A DNA stretch of 64,000 nt from Larsenimonas rhizosphaerae (GCF_023700005.1 NZ_JAMLJK010000001.1:62001-126000); one strand, 5' to 3'; positions 27,731-37,418 are shown, numbered from the stretch's first letter. The notes: a model not told the origin generated them from the sequence alone. Numbers and translations: made by a program.

Positions 27731-29806
27731 TCAGCCCTGGGGCAGCAGGGAGATATCCGCTATTTCCAGAAACAGCTGCTGAAGTGAGGCCAGAATCGCC
27801 AGCCGATTGCGGCGGATCTGATCATCTTCGGCCATGACCATGACCTGATCAAAAAAGGCGTCAACCGGGCCTTTCAGTTCCGCCAGAGCGTCCAGGGCCT
27901 GGGCATAGTCACCTTCGCCTATGAGCGGAAGAGCGCGGTCACTGGCGCTGACGATCGCATCATGAAGCGCCTTTTCGGCGGGCTCGGTCAGCAGGGCCAC
28001 ATCAACCTCATGAGCGACTTCACCGTCCTGCTTTGACAGGATATTGGCGACACGCTTGTTGGCGGCTGCCAGTGCGCGTGCCTCATCCCGCTGGCTGAAG
28101 TGATGTACGGCCTTCAGTCGGCGTTCAAAGTCGTAGGGGCGAGTGACCGGCCGAGCTCGAACAGCCTGGTACACTTCCACCGGCATGCCGGCATCCTGTG
28201 CCCATGTGCGGAAGCGATCAAGCATATACTCCAGCACATCATTGACTACAGTGTCGGCGTTCGGCAGGTTGCTATGCTGTTTGGTTGCCAGACCGAGCAG
28301 TTCACGCAGGTCGAGGTTGTATTCTCCGCGAACCAGAATGCTCAGTACACTGATGGAGGCGCGACGCAGTGCAAATGGGTCACGCGTTCCGCTGGGCCGC
28401 TGGCCGATCCCGAAGATACCGGTGAGGGTGTCCAGTCGGTCTGCCAGTGCCAGTGCTACACCGGTGGGTTCGTCTGGTGTTTCATCACCGGCAAACCGGG
28501 GCAGGTACTGCTGATATAGCGCCCGAGCGACGGGCTCGGCTTCTTCATCAAAGCGGGCATAGTAGGCGCCCATGATGCCCTGAAGCTCGGGGAATTCGAG
28601 GACCATTTCAGTGACCAGGTCACATTTGGCCAGTTCGGCGGCGCGCTCGGCATGTTCGATCGGGCTGCCGATGGACGACGCTATGGCAGCAGCCACCACG
28701 CGGGTCCGGCGGCTCTTGTCCGCCAGGGTGCCCAGTTTCTGCTGGAATACCACCTTGCTCAACTCATCGCAGCGGCTTGCCAGGGTGCGCTTTCTATCGG
28801 TTTCAAAGAAGAAGGCGGCATCGGCCAGACGGGGGCGAATAACGCGCTCGTTCCCTTCAATCACCTGGCGTGGGTCACGGCTTTCAATATTGGAAATAGT
28901 GATGAACGCCGGAATCAGGTTGTCCTGCTCATCAAGCAGGTGAAAGTATTTCTGATTGGCCTTCATGGACGACACGAGACATTCCGGCGGCACTTCCAGG
29001 AAGCGCTCGTCAAAACGGCCAGCCAGCGCAACGGGCCATTCCACCAGTCCGGTTACCTCGGTCAGCAGGTCGTCATCGATGACGGCCGTGGCCTTGAGTG
29101 CCTTTGCCTGATCCTGAACCTGCCTCAGGACTTCCTGGCGACGGCGGTTCATGTCAGCCAGTACCTTGCCGCGGGTTTCGAGAACCTCCAGATAGGTGTC
29201 GGCATTGACAAGCTCGATGGCCTCTGGCGCGTGAAAACGGTGGCCGTAGGTGATCCTGTCAGAGGTCAGGCCCAGAATGGTGGCGGGGATGACATCTTCA
29301 CCGTGCAGCATGACCAGCCAGTGAACCGGGCGTGAAAACTCTACGCGTGAATCGCCCCACCGCATGTTCTTGGGTACCGGCAGTTCGTTGACGGCACTCT
29401 CGGCGATGGCTGGCATGAGTTCGCAGGTCGACTGGCCTGTCTCGACATGGCGGTGCCCCAGACGCAGCCCCTTGTCTGTATCGATTTCCTCAAGCTCGCT
29501 GATATCAACGCCACAGGAGCGGGCAAAACCCAGTGCTGCCTTGGTAGGCTCACCGTCCTTGTAGGCCGCCTTGAGGGCCGGGCCAAGCTTTTCGATATGG
29601 CGGTCGGGCTGGATATCGGCCAGACGTTCGATGGCCACGGTCAGACGGCGAGGCGTGCCCCAGGCATGCACCTCACCATGGGGAAGTTCAGCATCGTCCA
29701 TCTTGCGGCACAGGCCGGCAGCCAGTGCTTCAGCCAGCGGGGCAATGGCGCCGGGCGGTAGCTCTTCGCAGCCCAGTTCGATCAAAAAAGTGCGTTCGTT
29801 CGCCAT
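27731..29806 (-). CDS. glyS: Glycyl-tRNA synthetase beta subunit
   Basis: The 691-residue beta chain of the heterotetrameric bacterial glycyl-tRNA synthetase, which binds tRNA and is needed for charging. It has the family N-terminus FLIELGCEELPPGAI, the region HRFHAPEAI, the HD-like segment AKCDLVTEMVLEFPELQGIMG, DRLDTLTGIFGIG and a C-terminal anticodon-binding part. The ribosome site AAGGAGA lies in the end of glyQ, whose stop is 3 bp before this ATG, so the two are coupled. Length is normal. Confidence 0.96.
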   Translation of the reverse strand: MANERTFLIELGCEELPPGAIAPLAEALAAGLCRKMDDAELPHGEVHAWGTPRRLTVAIERLADIQPDRHIEKLGPALKAAYKDGEPTKAALGFARSCGVDISELEEIDTDKGLRLGHRHVETGQSTCELMPAIAESAVNELPVPKNMRWGDSRVEFSRPVHWLVMLHGEDVIPATILGLTSDRITYGHRFHAPEAIELVNADTYLEVLETRGKVLADMNRRRQEVLRQVQDQAKALKATAVIDDDLLTEVTGLVEWPVALAGRFDERFLEVPPECLVSSMKANQKYFHLLDEQDNLIPAFITISNIESRDPRQVIEGNERVIRPRLADAAFFFETDRKRTLASRCDELSKVVFQQKLGTLADKSRRTRVVAAAIASSIGSPIEHAERAAELAKCDLVTEMVLEFPELQGIMGAYYARFDEEAEPVARALYQQYLPRFAGDETPDEPTGVALALADRLDTLTGIFGIGQRPSGTRDPFALRRASISVLSILVRGEYNLDLRELLGLATKQHSNLPNADTVVNDVLEYMLDRFRTWAQDAGMPVEVYQAVRARPVTRPYDFERRLKAVHHFSQRDEARALAAANKRVANILSKQDGEVAHEVDVALLTEPAEKALHDAIVSASDRALPLIGEGDYAQALDALAELKGPVDAFFDQVMVMAEDDQIRRNRLAILASLQQLFLEIADISLLPQG

Positions 29807-29809
29807 GGC

Positions 29810-30775
29810 TTACGCGTCTCCTTGCTGTTGTGTATCGTCCTGCATGAGGGCCTCACGTATATGCGCCGGTGCCATGGGGAAACCTGCTGCCTTGCGGGAG
29901 GCGTAATAGGCGCTGGCAACATCACGAGCCAGGGTACGCACTCGCAGGATAAAGCGCTGTCGTTCGGTGACGGAAATGGCGTGGCGTGCATCCAGCAGGT
30001 TGAAGGTATGTGACGCCTTCAGGACCATTTCATAAGCGGGCAGGGGCAGCGGAGTATCCAGTGCCAGCAGTTTGTTGCATTCGCGCTCGTAGTAGTCAAA
30101 GTTGTCGAACAGCGTTGGTACATCGGCATGTTCAAAATTGTAGGTTGACTGCTCTCGCTCGTTTTGAAGGTACACATCCCCGTAGGTGACGATGGAACCG
30201 TCCGGTGCCCGCGTCCATACCAGGTCGTAGACGCTATCGACATCCTGCAGGTACATTGCGAGGCGCTCAAGGCCGTAGGTCAGTTCGCCGGTTACCGGGT
30301 AGCACTCCAGGCCGCCGGATTGCTGGAAGTAGGTGAACTGCGTCACTTCCATGCCATTGAGCCATATTTCCCATCCCAGCCCCCAGGCGCCCAGTGTCGG
30401 GGATTCCCAGTTGTCTTCCACGAAGCGAATATCGTGTGTGAGCGGGTCAAGCCCCAGCGCTTCCAGAGAACCCAGGTACAGGGCCTGGAAGTCGGCAGGG
30501 GAGGGCTTCATTACGACCTGAAACTGATAATAGTGCTGAAGCCGGTTGGGGTTCTCACCATAGCGCCCGTCGGTAGGGCGGCGTGAGGGTTGTACGTAGG
30601 CCGCATTCCAGGACTCCGGGCCGATTGAGCGCAGGAAGGTCGCCGGATGGAAAGTGCCGGCGCCCACCTCCATGTCCAGCGGCTGCATGATTACGCAGCC
30701 CTTGTTGGCCCAGTATTGCTGCAGGGCAAGAATCAGGCCCTGAAAAGTACTAACGTCCGGTATCGCCTGTGTCAT
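29810..30775 (-). CDS. glyQ: Glycyl-tRNA synthetase alpha subunit
   Basis: The 321-residue catalytic alpha chain (class II). Family features are [19 protein letters not shown], the stretch [17 protein letters not shown], the sequence [20 protein letters not shown] around motif 2 and [10 protein letters not shown] in motif 3. It is the first gene of the glyQS operon. It is divergent from hldD across 138 bp, in which no riboswitch or T-box-like leader is evident. Confidence 0.97.
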   Translation of the reverse strand: MTQAIPDVSTFQGLILALQQYWANKGCVIMQPLDMEVGAGTFHPATFLRSIGPESWNAAYVQPSRRPTDGRYGENPNRLQHYYQFQVVMKPSPADFQALYLGSLEALGLDPLTHDIRFVEDNWESPTLGAWGLGWEIWLNGMEVTQFTYFQQSGGLECYPVTGELTYGLERLAMYLQDVDSVYDLVWTRAPDGSIVTYGDVYLQNEREQSTYNFEHADVPTLFDNFDYYERECNKLLALDTPLPLPAYEMVLKASHTFNLLDARHAISVTERQRFILRVRTLARDVASAYYASRKAAGFPMAPAHIREALMQDDTQQQGDA

Positions 30776-30913
30776 CGGGAAAACACCCCTGTCCCATGTT
30801 CATGAATTAATCTGCCGGCAAGTATACAATTAGCGGCTATCGGGTTATAGAGCCGCGTTTAACGCGGCCATTTGCAGACATCCAGTACCAACAGCATTCA
30901 ACGGAGCAATGTC

Positions 30914-31864
30914 ATGATTGTGGTGACAGGCGGGGCCGGCTTCATCGGGGCCAATATCGTCAAGGCGCTCAATGCGCGTGGACGGACAGATATCGTGGTG
31001 GTGGATGACCTCACTGACGGCACCAAGTTTGTCAATCTGGTGGATTGTCAGATCGAGGACTACCTCGACAAGGATGATTTTCTGGCGAGGGTGAAGGCTG
31101 CCAGTCTGCCGCCTGTCGATGCCATCTTTCATGAAGGCGCCTGCTCCTCCACGACCGAGTGGAATGGCAGGTTCATGCTCGAGAACAACTTTGAATACTC
31201 CAAGGTGTTGCTGCACTACTGCAACGACCGTGGTATTCCGTTTTTGTACGCCTCGTCGGCAGCCACCTACGGTGACAGCGACGTCTTTGTTGAGTCACCT
31301 GATTACGAAAAGCCGCTGAATGTGTACGGCTACTCGAAGCTGTTGTTTGATCAGTACGTTCGTCATCACTGGGAGCGGCTGACAACGCAGGTCGTGGGTT
31401 TTCGCTATTTCAACGTGTATGGCCCGCGCGAGCAGCACAAGGGCAGCATGGCCAGCGTTGCCTTTCATCATCACACTCAGGTGCTGGCTGGCGAGAACCC
31501 GAAGCTTTTTGGAGCATGGGACGGGTATGACGCAGGCATGCAGAGCCGTGACTTTGTCTATGTCGGTGATGTGGTCAGCGTTAATCTATGGTTTCTGGAT
31601 CATTCGAATATTTCCGGGATTTTCAATCTGGGCACCGGGCGTGCCGAGCCGTTCAAGGCCATCGCCGACACGGTCATCGGTTACTACGGCAAGGGCGCAA
31701 TTGACTTCATCGACTTCCCCGATCATCTGAAAGGGCGTTATCAAAGCTACACCCGTGCCGATATTACGGCGCTGCGCGAGGCCGGGTATCAGGCACCGTT
31801 CAAGACCGTGGCCGAAGGCGTAAGTGAATATCTTGGATGGCTCAACGGCGAGGGTGGCACCTGA
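30914..31864 (+). CDS. hldD: ADP-L-glycero-D-manno-heptose-6-epimerase
   Basis: Converts ADP-D,D-heptose to ADP-L,D-heptose, the donor for lipopolysaccharide inner-core heptose. The 316-residue SDR protein has [11 protein letters not shown] at the N-terminus, catalytic YGYSK and the family's [20 protein letters not shown] chose the ATG at 30914, where the nucleotide-binding strand begins, with GGAG upstream; the 14-codon extension is unlikely. One base separates its stop from waaF, so they form an operon. Confidence 0.95.
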   Translation: MIVVTGGAGFIGANIVKALNARGRTDIVVVDDLTDGTKFVNLVDCQIEDYLDKDDFLARVKAASLPPVDAIFHEGACSSTTEWNGRFMLENNFEYSKVLLHYCNDRGIPFLYASSAATYGDSDVFVESPDYEKPLNVYGYSKLLFDQYVRHHWERLTTQVVGFRYFNVYGPREQHKGSMASVAFHHHTQVLAGENPKLFGAWDGYDAGMQSRDFVYVGDVVSVNLWFLDHSNISGIFNLGTGRAEPFKAIADTVIGYYGKGAIDFIDFPDHLKGRYQSYTRADITALREAGYQAPFKTVAEGVSEYLGWLNGEGGT

Positions 31865-31865
31865 T

Positions 31866-32867
31866 ATGTCAGAGGTGCCGGAACGTATTCTTGTAGTTGG
31901 GCCTTCCTGGGTCGGCGACATGGTCATGGCGCAAAGCCTGTTCAAGACACTGAAGCGCCACAACGGTGCGGCAGTCATTGATGTGATGGGCCCTCGCTGG
32001 TCGCTCCCGATTCTGGCGCGCATGCCGGAGGTGCGTCATGCACTGACGCTTGATACCAGCCATGGTCAGTTCGGTCTCAAGGCGCGCTGGCAGCTAGCCC
32101 GGCAACTGCGTGGTAAATACGATCGTGCGATTGTGTTGCCAAGGTCATGGAAGTCGGCACTGGTACCTTTCCTGGCCGGCATTCCCCGACGTACCGGCTT
32201 TCTGGGTGAGCAGCGCTATGTTGTTCTGACCGAGCGACGCACGCTCGACAGAAAGGTACTGGATCAGACCGTAAAGCGGTTTGTGTCCCTGGGACTGCCG
32301 GTAGAAGATGGGATGCCGCCGTCGGAGATCCCTGTACCATCCCTTGAGCGTGATCCGGACAATCTGGCGTCGCTGGTCACTACGCTGGGGCTGTCATCGG
32401 CGCCCAGAATCGGGATGATGCCAGGTGCTGAGTATGGTCCAGCCAAACAGTGGCCATTGACCCATTACCACGCGCTTGCAGCCCGGCTGGTAGCAAAGGG
32501 CTATGACGTCATCGTGCTGGGTGGCCCAAAGGATGTTGAGGCCGGGGAGGTTATTGCCGAAGGGCAGCAGGGTGTCTTCAATCTGTGCGGTAAAACCCGG
32601 CTTGCCGATGCGGTGGACCTGCTGGGAAGCTGTGAGCAGGTCGTCACGAATGATTCCGGGCTGATGCACGTGGCGGCCGCCACAGGAGTCAGGATTCATG
32701 CCATCTATGGTTCATCCTCACCCGCCTATACTCCTCCGCTGACCACTGACGCGACGATTCACACGCTGGCACTCTCCTGTTCTCCCTGTTTCGAGCGGAA
32801 ATGCCCGCTGGGGCATACTGATTGTCTCAACAAGCTGTCGGTTGAGCGGATTGCAGCGTCGATGTAA
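31866..32867 (+). CDS. waaF: ADP-heptose:LPS heptosyltransferase II
   Basis: A 333-residue family-9 glycosyltransferase that adds the second heptose of the inner core. It begins RILVVGPSWVGDMVMAQSL and has the acceptor-side LPRSWKSALVPFLAGIPRRTGF. The nucleotide-heptose-binding region is PGAEYGPAKQWP, TNDSGLMHVAAA and FERKCPLGHTDCL, typical of WaaF rather than WaaC. The start overlaps a 14-codon longer frame inside hldD; I chose the ATG at 31866, right after the hldD stop. A palindromic terminator follows. Confidence 0.92.
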   Translation: MSEVPERILVVGPSWVGDMVMAQSLFKTLKRHNGAAVIDVMGPRWSLPILARMPEVRHALTLDTSHGQFGLKARWQLARQLRGKYDRAIVLPRSWKSALVPFLAGIPRRTGFLGEQRYVVLTERRTLDRKVLDQTVKRFVSLGLPVEDGMPPSEIPVPSLERDPDNLASLVTTLGLSSAPRIGMMPGAEYGPAKQWPLTHYHALAARLVAKGYDVIVLGGPKDVEAGEVIAEGQQGVFNLCGKTRLADAVDLLGSCEQVVTNDSGLMHVAAATGVRIHAIYGSSSPAYTPPLTTDATIHTLALSCSPCFERKCPLGHTDCLNKLSVERIAASM

Positions 32868-32911
32868 ATCCCCCTCTTTACCGGATTACCGGAAATACGA
32901 GGTGGCGTCTG

Positions 32912-32951
32912 AAAAAGCCCGAATGTTTCACATGAAACATTCGGGCTTTTT
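32912..32951. terminator. Bidirectional terminator that contains a parS-like core
   Basis: AAAAAGCCCGAATGTTTCA (32912-32930), CA, then the exact reverse complement (32933-32951) with T5 on each strand. It ends waaF on plus and can stop the minus-strand tautomerase gene. The loop-proximal part is the parS variant TGTTTCACATGAAACA (32924-32939), so the palindrome appears to serve two roles. Confidence 0.82.
32924..32939 (+). other. parS-like site 6 (one substitution), inside the waaF terminator
   Basis: TGTTTCACATGAAACA, identical to the variant at 14346, forming the top of the terminator stem described at 32912-32951. Confidence 0.62.
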
Positions 32952-32976
32952 GTCATGTCAGTACCGCTGCCTGTCA

Positions 32977-32992
32977 TGTTTCACGTGAAACA
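32977..32992. other. parS site 7 (exact)
   Basis: TGTTTCACGTGAAACA, extended to a 22-bp palindrome (TCATG arms, 32974-32995). It lies 37 bp from site 6 and 12 bp after the tautomerase stop. Confidence 0.85.
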
Positions 32993-33004
32993 TGATGGAA
33001 TGGT

Positions 33005-33370
33005 TCAGTCAGTCACAAACTGCGCGATGCCATCGGAAAAGGACCAGTCAATATCCTGATTTTCCGTAATGACGATCATTATATTTTCGGAAGACACACC
33101 GATTTTTTCCGACAGGGCGGCAACTACATCCTGATAAAAGGCTTTCTTCTGGGCATCCGTACGCCCGCTGCGCATGGTCAACTGAAGCGCGACCCGTTCT
33201 CCCTGCCGTGTCTGAAGCTCAAGGGCATCAGGGGTCATGGTATTGATAAGGTGGTAGCGGTCATCATCCGGAAAATCCATGGTGCGAATGACAGATGCAT
33301 TAACGAGGTCAGCGATATCCTTCCGGCGTTCGGCCAGCCCTTCGGTAATGGAAATGGTGACGAGTGGCAT
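33005..33370 (-). CDS. Tautomerase-family protein
   Basis: A 121-residue protein starting MPLVTISITEGLAERRKDIA. Removal of Met would expose Pro-1, the catalytic base of the 4-oxalocrotonate tautomerase superfamily. The length suggests a fused double-beta-alpha-beta form, related to longer tautomerases, rather than the 60-residue type. The substrate is unknown. AGGAG lies 9 nt upstream of the ATG at 33370; the 17-codon upstream extension was dropped. A possible minus-strand promoter (TTTTCA, 17 bp, TATGAT) lies at 33444-33472. It seems to be a single-gene unit between parS site 7 and the glycosyltransferase cluster. Confidence 0.8.
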   Translation of the reverse strand: MPLVTISITEGLAERRKDIADLVNASVIRTMDFPDDDRYHLINTMTPDALELQTRQGERVALQLTMRSGRTDAQKKAFYQDVVAALSEKIGVSSENIMIVITENQDIDWSFSDGIAQFVTD

Positions 33371-33676
33371 GCGGGTAGCTCCTGGGTTGGCGTGTGACGA
33401 AGTTACTTTGGCGAACGTCATCGTATTGATGCGTTACCTGAACATCATAGAAGTCTTCGTCCACTGTGAAAAACACGCAGGTAGTCTTTTGATGCAATGC
33501 AGGAATGAACGGGAGGTTTCATAAGGATTCAGCGCAGGATGGACATTAATGGTCCCGGTTATATTCGTGCTTTCTGGTCGGCGCTTGCAGGGCATGCATC
33601 AAGGGGCGGGGAATGGGGCTGCTATCGAATACGGTGCGTTACCGATTTTTCAGTAGAGCCCCTGGAAGAGACAAGG
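33371..33676. other. Intergenic gap between tautomerase gene and glycosyltransferase cluster
   Basis: About 306 bp without a supported gene. On the minus strand there is a plausible sigma-70 promoter for the tautomerase gene (TTTTCA at 33472-33467, 17-bp spacer, TATGAT at 33449-33444). Nothing else is recognisable, including no clear terminator for the upstream operon. Confidence 0.45.
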
Positions 33677-34729
33677 CTATGTGCGTGCCAGTATTCGGTG
33701 ATACAGGGCGTGATAACTATCTGCCATGGCTTCCGGCGAAAATTCGACCAGGCGTTGATCGGCACCCTGTACCAGGGCATGACAAAGGGCAGGGTCCGTC
33801 AGCATTCGATCGAGCCCCTGGGTCAGCGCCGAGGCATCACCGGGTGAAAATAGCAGGCCGCTTTTTTCGTGAGTGATGATATCGGGAATACCATCCACGT
33901 CGCTGGCAATGATGGGGACGTGGTGGTCGATGGCGTCCAGAAGGGTGGAACCCAGCCCTTCGTTGCGAGATGGGAAGGCAAAGATATCCATGATGTCGAA
34001 ATAGTTTTCGACATCCGGCTGGAAGCCTTCCCAGGTCACGTTTTCAAGATCGACGCTTTCGCGTCGCAATTCCTGGGCATCTTCTCCCTCACCCAACAGC
34101 AGAAACACCACGTCAGGATGGGAAGGCCCAAGACGCCGGGCTGCTTCCAACAGCACGCGCTGCCCCTTGTGACGATCTACCAGTGCACCGACATGGCCGA
34201 TGACTGTCTTGCCGGCAAATCGTGTCCTGAGCTCGCTGACCCGCTTGGGGTCAGACGGTACATGGGAGTAGGCGCTGGGAATCAGGGCCGTACGGGCCCA
34301 GTGACGTGATTCAAGATGACGCTGGATCACGGAGGAAATGGCAACTGCGACGCTGGCATTGCTGTAGGTAAGCCTGTTGAAGGGCTTGTCCCTGACCGGC
34401 TGGGGGACGCGACGGGTCAGCAGGTAAGGGGGGCGCCGCAGTCTGTGATGTACCCAGGCCCAGTGCACTCCCTTGGCTTCATGGGCGTGCACGATATCTG
34501 CGGGGACGCCCTGGTAATGCCCCTGTAGCTGGTGGCCGGCAGCAATGACGTGCACGTCCACGTCGGCAAGTCTTTCCGGCAATTCGGAGTCGGAACGACA
34601 CACCAGACTTTGAGTCAGTTGGCCCTTGTAGCGTATGGCCAGCTGCTCAATCAGCAGAACGGTCTGTCGCTCGCCACCGCGGAAGCCGCGGGCAAGATTA
34701 ACGTGTCGAATATGCAGGGGTAATGTCAT
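33677..34729 (-). CDS. Family 4 glycosyltransferase, lipopolysaccharide core type
   Basis: A 350-residue GT-B enzyme that probably adds a sugar to the lipopolysaccharide core. It has the N-terminal region ARGFRGGERQTVLLIEQLA, VHAHEAKG, the linker with IGHVGALVDRHKGQRVLLEA, and the donor-binding FAFPSRNEGLGSTLLDAI (E...E motif). The sugar donor and acceptor cannot be read. The ATG at 34729 overlaps the stop of the preceding gene by one base (TGATG); a GTG one codon earlier is also possible. It is the last gene of a four-gene minus-strand operon starting with kdkA. Confidence 0.85.
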   Translation of the reverse strand: MTLPLHIRHVNLARGFRGGERQTVLLIEQLAIRYKGQLTQSLVCRSDSELPERLADVDVHVIAAGHQLQGHYQGVPADIVHAHEAKGVHWAWVHHRLRRPPYLLTRRVPQPVRDKPFNRLTYSNASVAVAISSVIQRHLESRHWARTALIPSAYSHVPSDPKRVSELRTRFAGKTVIGHVGALVDRHKGQRVLLEAARRLGPSHPDVVFLLLGEGEDAQELRRESVDLENVTWEGFQPDVENYFDIMDIFAFPSRNEGLGSTLLDAIDHHVPIIASDVDGIPDIITHEKSGLLFSPGDASALTQGLDRMLTDPALCHALVQGADQRLVEFSPEAMADSYHALYHRILART

Positions 34730-35538
34730 CACCAGACCTTATCAAAGTTTTCAGCATCACGGACACGCGCATCACGCTGAAACTCAAGCAGTTTGGCGTA
34801 CTTCAGGTAGGCATTGGTGGCGGCAGACAGTGACACGGAAAGTCCATCTACGCCTGCAAGACATCCGCCCTGGGCAATGTACTTGCGTAGAAAGGCATTC
34901 GCACCGTGGAGTAACGGAGACCAACTGGTGGCACGTTTGCCCTTCAGGTACATGACCTTGGCCGACCGGTTGGAAAAACGGCCGCTGGCCTTGGTGAAAA
35001 GCTCGCCCAGGTTCTTGAACGAGTAGTGCTCGATATCTGCATCCAGCCGGCAGGGCGAGGCAGCCTTTACAGAGGCATGCTGGCGGGTTTCGCTGAAACC
35101 GGTTCGAGTACGGTCGTACAGGCGGATGCAATAGTCCGGGTACCAGCCGCATCGTTTGATCCAGCGTGAGCCAATGAAGTTACGGCGACGCAGGGCGAAT
35201 CCGTCATGAGATGTCGAGTCCAGATCAAGTGACTGCAGGACGGCTACGGCCTCATCCGTCAGACGCTCGTCGGCATCCAGCGATAGTACCCAGGTGTGAG
35301 AAGCCGCAGCAGGGCCCACATTCTTTTGATAGCCATCACCCAGATACGGTTGATGAATAACCCTGGCACCTGCCTTTTCCGCGAGGTGGCAGGTGTCATC
35401 GGTCGAGCCTGAATCCACCACAATCAGTTCGCTGCAGACCCTGCCGAGCGAGGCAAGACAGGCCTCGATGCGCTCGGCTTCATTAAGCGTGATGACCACG
35501 CCTGTCAGGGGCAGGGGATTGGCCCGGTGTGTGCTCAT
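34729..35538 (-). CDS. Family 2 glycosyltransferase (WaaE/KdtX-like)
   Basis: A 269-residue GT-A enzyme with VVITLNEAERIEACLASL, LIVVDSGSTDDT and the metal-binding LSLDADE. The middle region KRCGWYPDYCIRLYDR and HYSFKNLGE are typical of WaaE-type enzymes, which add glucose to the first heptose. Assignment to that linkage is by family resemblance only. Its ATG overlaps the end of the upstream lapC-like gene by 4 nt and its stop overlaps the next gene's start, so expression is coupled. Confidence 0.82.
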   Translation of the reverse strand: MSTHRANPLPLTGVVITLNEAERIEACLASLGRVCSELIVVDSGSTDDTCHLAEKAGARVIHQPYLGDGYQKNVGPAAASHTWVLSLDADERLTDEAVAVLQSLDLDSTSHDGFALRRRNFIGSRWIKRCGWYPDYCIRLYDRTRTGFSETRQHASVKAASPCRLDADIEHYSFKNLGELFTKASGRFSNRSAKVMYLKGKRATSWSPLLHGANAFLRKYIAQGGCLAGVDGLSVSLSAATNAYLKYAKLLEFQRDARVRDAENFDKVW

Positions 35539-37409
35539 GTTCCTGCTCCGGTGTAAAAACGTGACATTTGTCGCACGGCTTCAAAGACGGCCGGGGAGAA
35601 CGCCTGAGTGGGAGCGGGGTTCATGTCAGGATCGTAGATTTCCCACGCACCATTATCCTTCACTTCGGTAATTCGGTCCGATTCGATAATGCCATACCCC
35701 AGATAGCTGTGCGCAATGACCCACGGATGATCCAGTGTGGGGTCGAGCATGTCGCTACCCATGCTGTAATCGGACGGTGGGTTGCTGCAGTTCAGGGCGT
35801 GACGCATCAAGGTTGGCACGACATCGAGGTGGCTGGTAGTGCCTTCATGTACTCCTTTTTCCACGCCGGGTCCGTGAATGATCATGGGCACCTGCGTCTG
35901 GTAACGGCTGAAATTGCTGTTATGGCCCCAGAAATTGTGACCGGTATCATTAAATGACTGACCGTGATCAGACGTCACGACGATCCAGGTATTGTCCCAC
36001 TCTCCATGACGTTTAAGGTCGGCAATGACCTGCGCGATCAATGCATCGTCGTAATGGGCGGCATTGCGATGAAGGTTACGCACCGGGATCGGGTCTGTAT
36101 CCTGCCCCAGTTCGGCATATTCCATGCCTTCGCGCGAGGGCTGCCATGGGGCCTCGGCGCCTTCAGGTACACTGTAACCATGGGGGGCGTCGTAGAATAA
36201 AAAGCCGAAATACGGTGTGCCATTTTCTGTCTGACGACGAGTGGCCTGCCATTTCAGCCACTCCGATGTCATGTTGCGGTCCCGTTCGGCGGGTGTTGCT
36301 CCCTGATAGGTACGAAGCCTCAGGTCAGGGACCGAAGAAAAGACGGTACGGTCAAAACCTACGCCATCGAAACTGGCCGAGCCAAACAGTCCCAGTGGAT
36401 AATCATGTTTTTGAAGGGTGCGAATGAAGAGGCTGCCTATTTCATTATCGTTCATGACGCCCCAGTAATTGCCGGTCAGGCCATAAAACAGGCCGAAAAT
36501 GCCATTACGCGTGGCGTTTCCGCTACTGACGTGATGGTTGAAACGAAGGGCGTCCTGCTCGAATGCACTGTAAAGATGCGGCGTGGTCTTCTGGCTGTAT
36601 TCATCGAACCGCCATGAATCAAGCGCAATGATGATGATATTGGGTGGGTTTTTTCCGGGAGTGCACTGAAGCGAGTGAGCCGGCCAGTCGAGTGTCGCGG
36701 CATTCGGGGTTTTGCTGACATCCAGACCGCGAGAGCGGGCAGCCCGGGGATCAAGCCAGCCATGGTCTTCCATGAACCCCTTGGCGGTGGCCGGGAACAG
36801 CAGGGGGTAGATACTGGCCTGCGCTGTCACGCTGCGCTTGTAGCGGGCATCGGCCACGATATGAATGGCATGGCTGGCCAGCGCCATCACCAGCAGGGTC
36901 AGAAAACCTTTCCAGACGGGAAAGCGAATACTCTGTGCCCTGCCGATGATGCGCCATGCAAGCCATGCTTCAAACAGCAGCAGTCCTGCCATTACACCGA
37001 TGCCGGTGGCCCAGGTGGTGGCAGAAAAGCTGACGATATCGCCGTCCTCGTTGTGCAGGAACAGGGACAGCATGAAATGATTGATATGGAAGCGATACTG
37101 GCCGAAGACGACGGTATCCAGGGCCAGTACCCATAGCCCGATACCGGCAAGAACTGTCAGGGCGATGATAAGCGGACGTTTTGGCAGTATCAGGGCCAAC
37201 AACCCCATCGGTAACCAGGCCAGCATCACCAGTAGACCGAAGTGGCCAATCCAGGTGGTCACCAGATAGGCAATGCCCCATGGGTCATCAGGCGTCTCGA
37301 GCCAGGGGAGGTATCGGGTCGCGATGGCCCACACCACGAATAGATTGATCAGCGCAAAAAAGGCGCTGCCACGCAGGTAAAAACGTCGGTTGGGGATGAA
37401 CTTTTCCAT
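35535..37409 (-). CDS. LapC/YejM (PbgA)-type inner-membrane alkaline-phosphatase-fold protein
   Basis: A 624-residue protein with five hydrophobic segments in the first 200 residues, then a periplasmic sulfatase/phosphatase-fold domain. Similarity to E. coli YejM is clear in the ADARYKRSVTAQ region before the domain and in VSSGNATRNGIFGLFYGL. YejM senses lipopolysaccharide and controls LpxC through LapB and FtsH. Unlike what I recall of E. coli YejM (AGRG), this protein keeps an intact TSDHG and IIALDSWRFD, the usual metal-ligand motifs, so it may be enzymatically active. It is encoded in an operon with core glycosyltransferases and kdkA, which fits a role in lipopolysaccharide control. Confidence 0.8.
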   Translation of the reverse strand: MEKFIPNRRFYLRGSAFFALINLFVVWAIATRYLPWLETPDDPWGIAYLVTTWIGHFGLLVMLAWLPMGLLALILPKRPLIIALTVLAGIGLWVLALDTVVFGQYRFHINHFMLSLFLHNEDGDIVSFSATTWATGIGVMAGLLLFEAWLAWRIIGRAQSIRFPVWKGFLTLLVMALASHAIHIVADARYKRSVTAQASIYPLLFPATAKGFMEDHGWLDPRAARSRGLDVSKTPNAATLDWPAHSLQCTPGKNPPNIIIIALDSWRFDEYSQKTTPHLYSAFEQDALRFNHHVSSGNATRNGIFGLFYGLTGNYWGVMNDNEIGSLFIRTLQKHDYPLGLFGSASFDGVGFDRTVFSSVPDLRLRTYQGATPAERDRNMTSEWLKWQATRRQTENGTPYFGFLFYDAPHGYSVPEGAEAPWQPSREGMEYAELGQDTDPIPVRNLHRNAAHYDDALIAQVIADLKRHGEWDNTWIVVTSDHGQSFNDTGHNFWGHNSNFSRYQTQVPMIIHGPGVEKGVHEGTTSHLDVVPTLMRHALNCSNPPSDYSMGSDMLDPTLDHPWVIAHSYLGYGIIESDRITEVKDNGAWEIYDPDMNPAPTQAFSPAVFEAVRQMSRFYTGAGT

Positions 37410-37418
37410 AAGTAGTGC

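Noticed and set aside
30776-30913. Possible T-box or riboswitch before glyQ
   Set aside because: The leader is short, shows no T-box sequence or terminator/antiterminator pair, and such elements are not expected before glyQS in this group.
33539-33876. Plus-strand frames upstream of the family-4 glycosyltransferase end
   Set aside because: They run antisense into the glycosyltransferase, without similarity or start signals.
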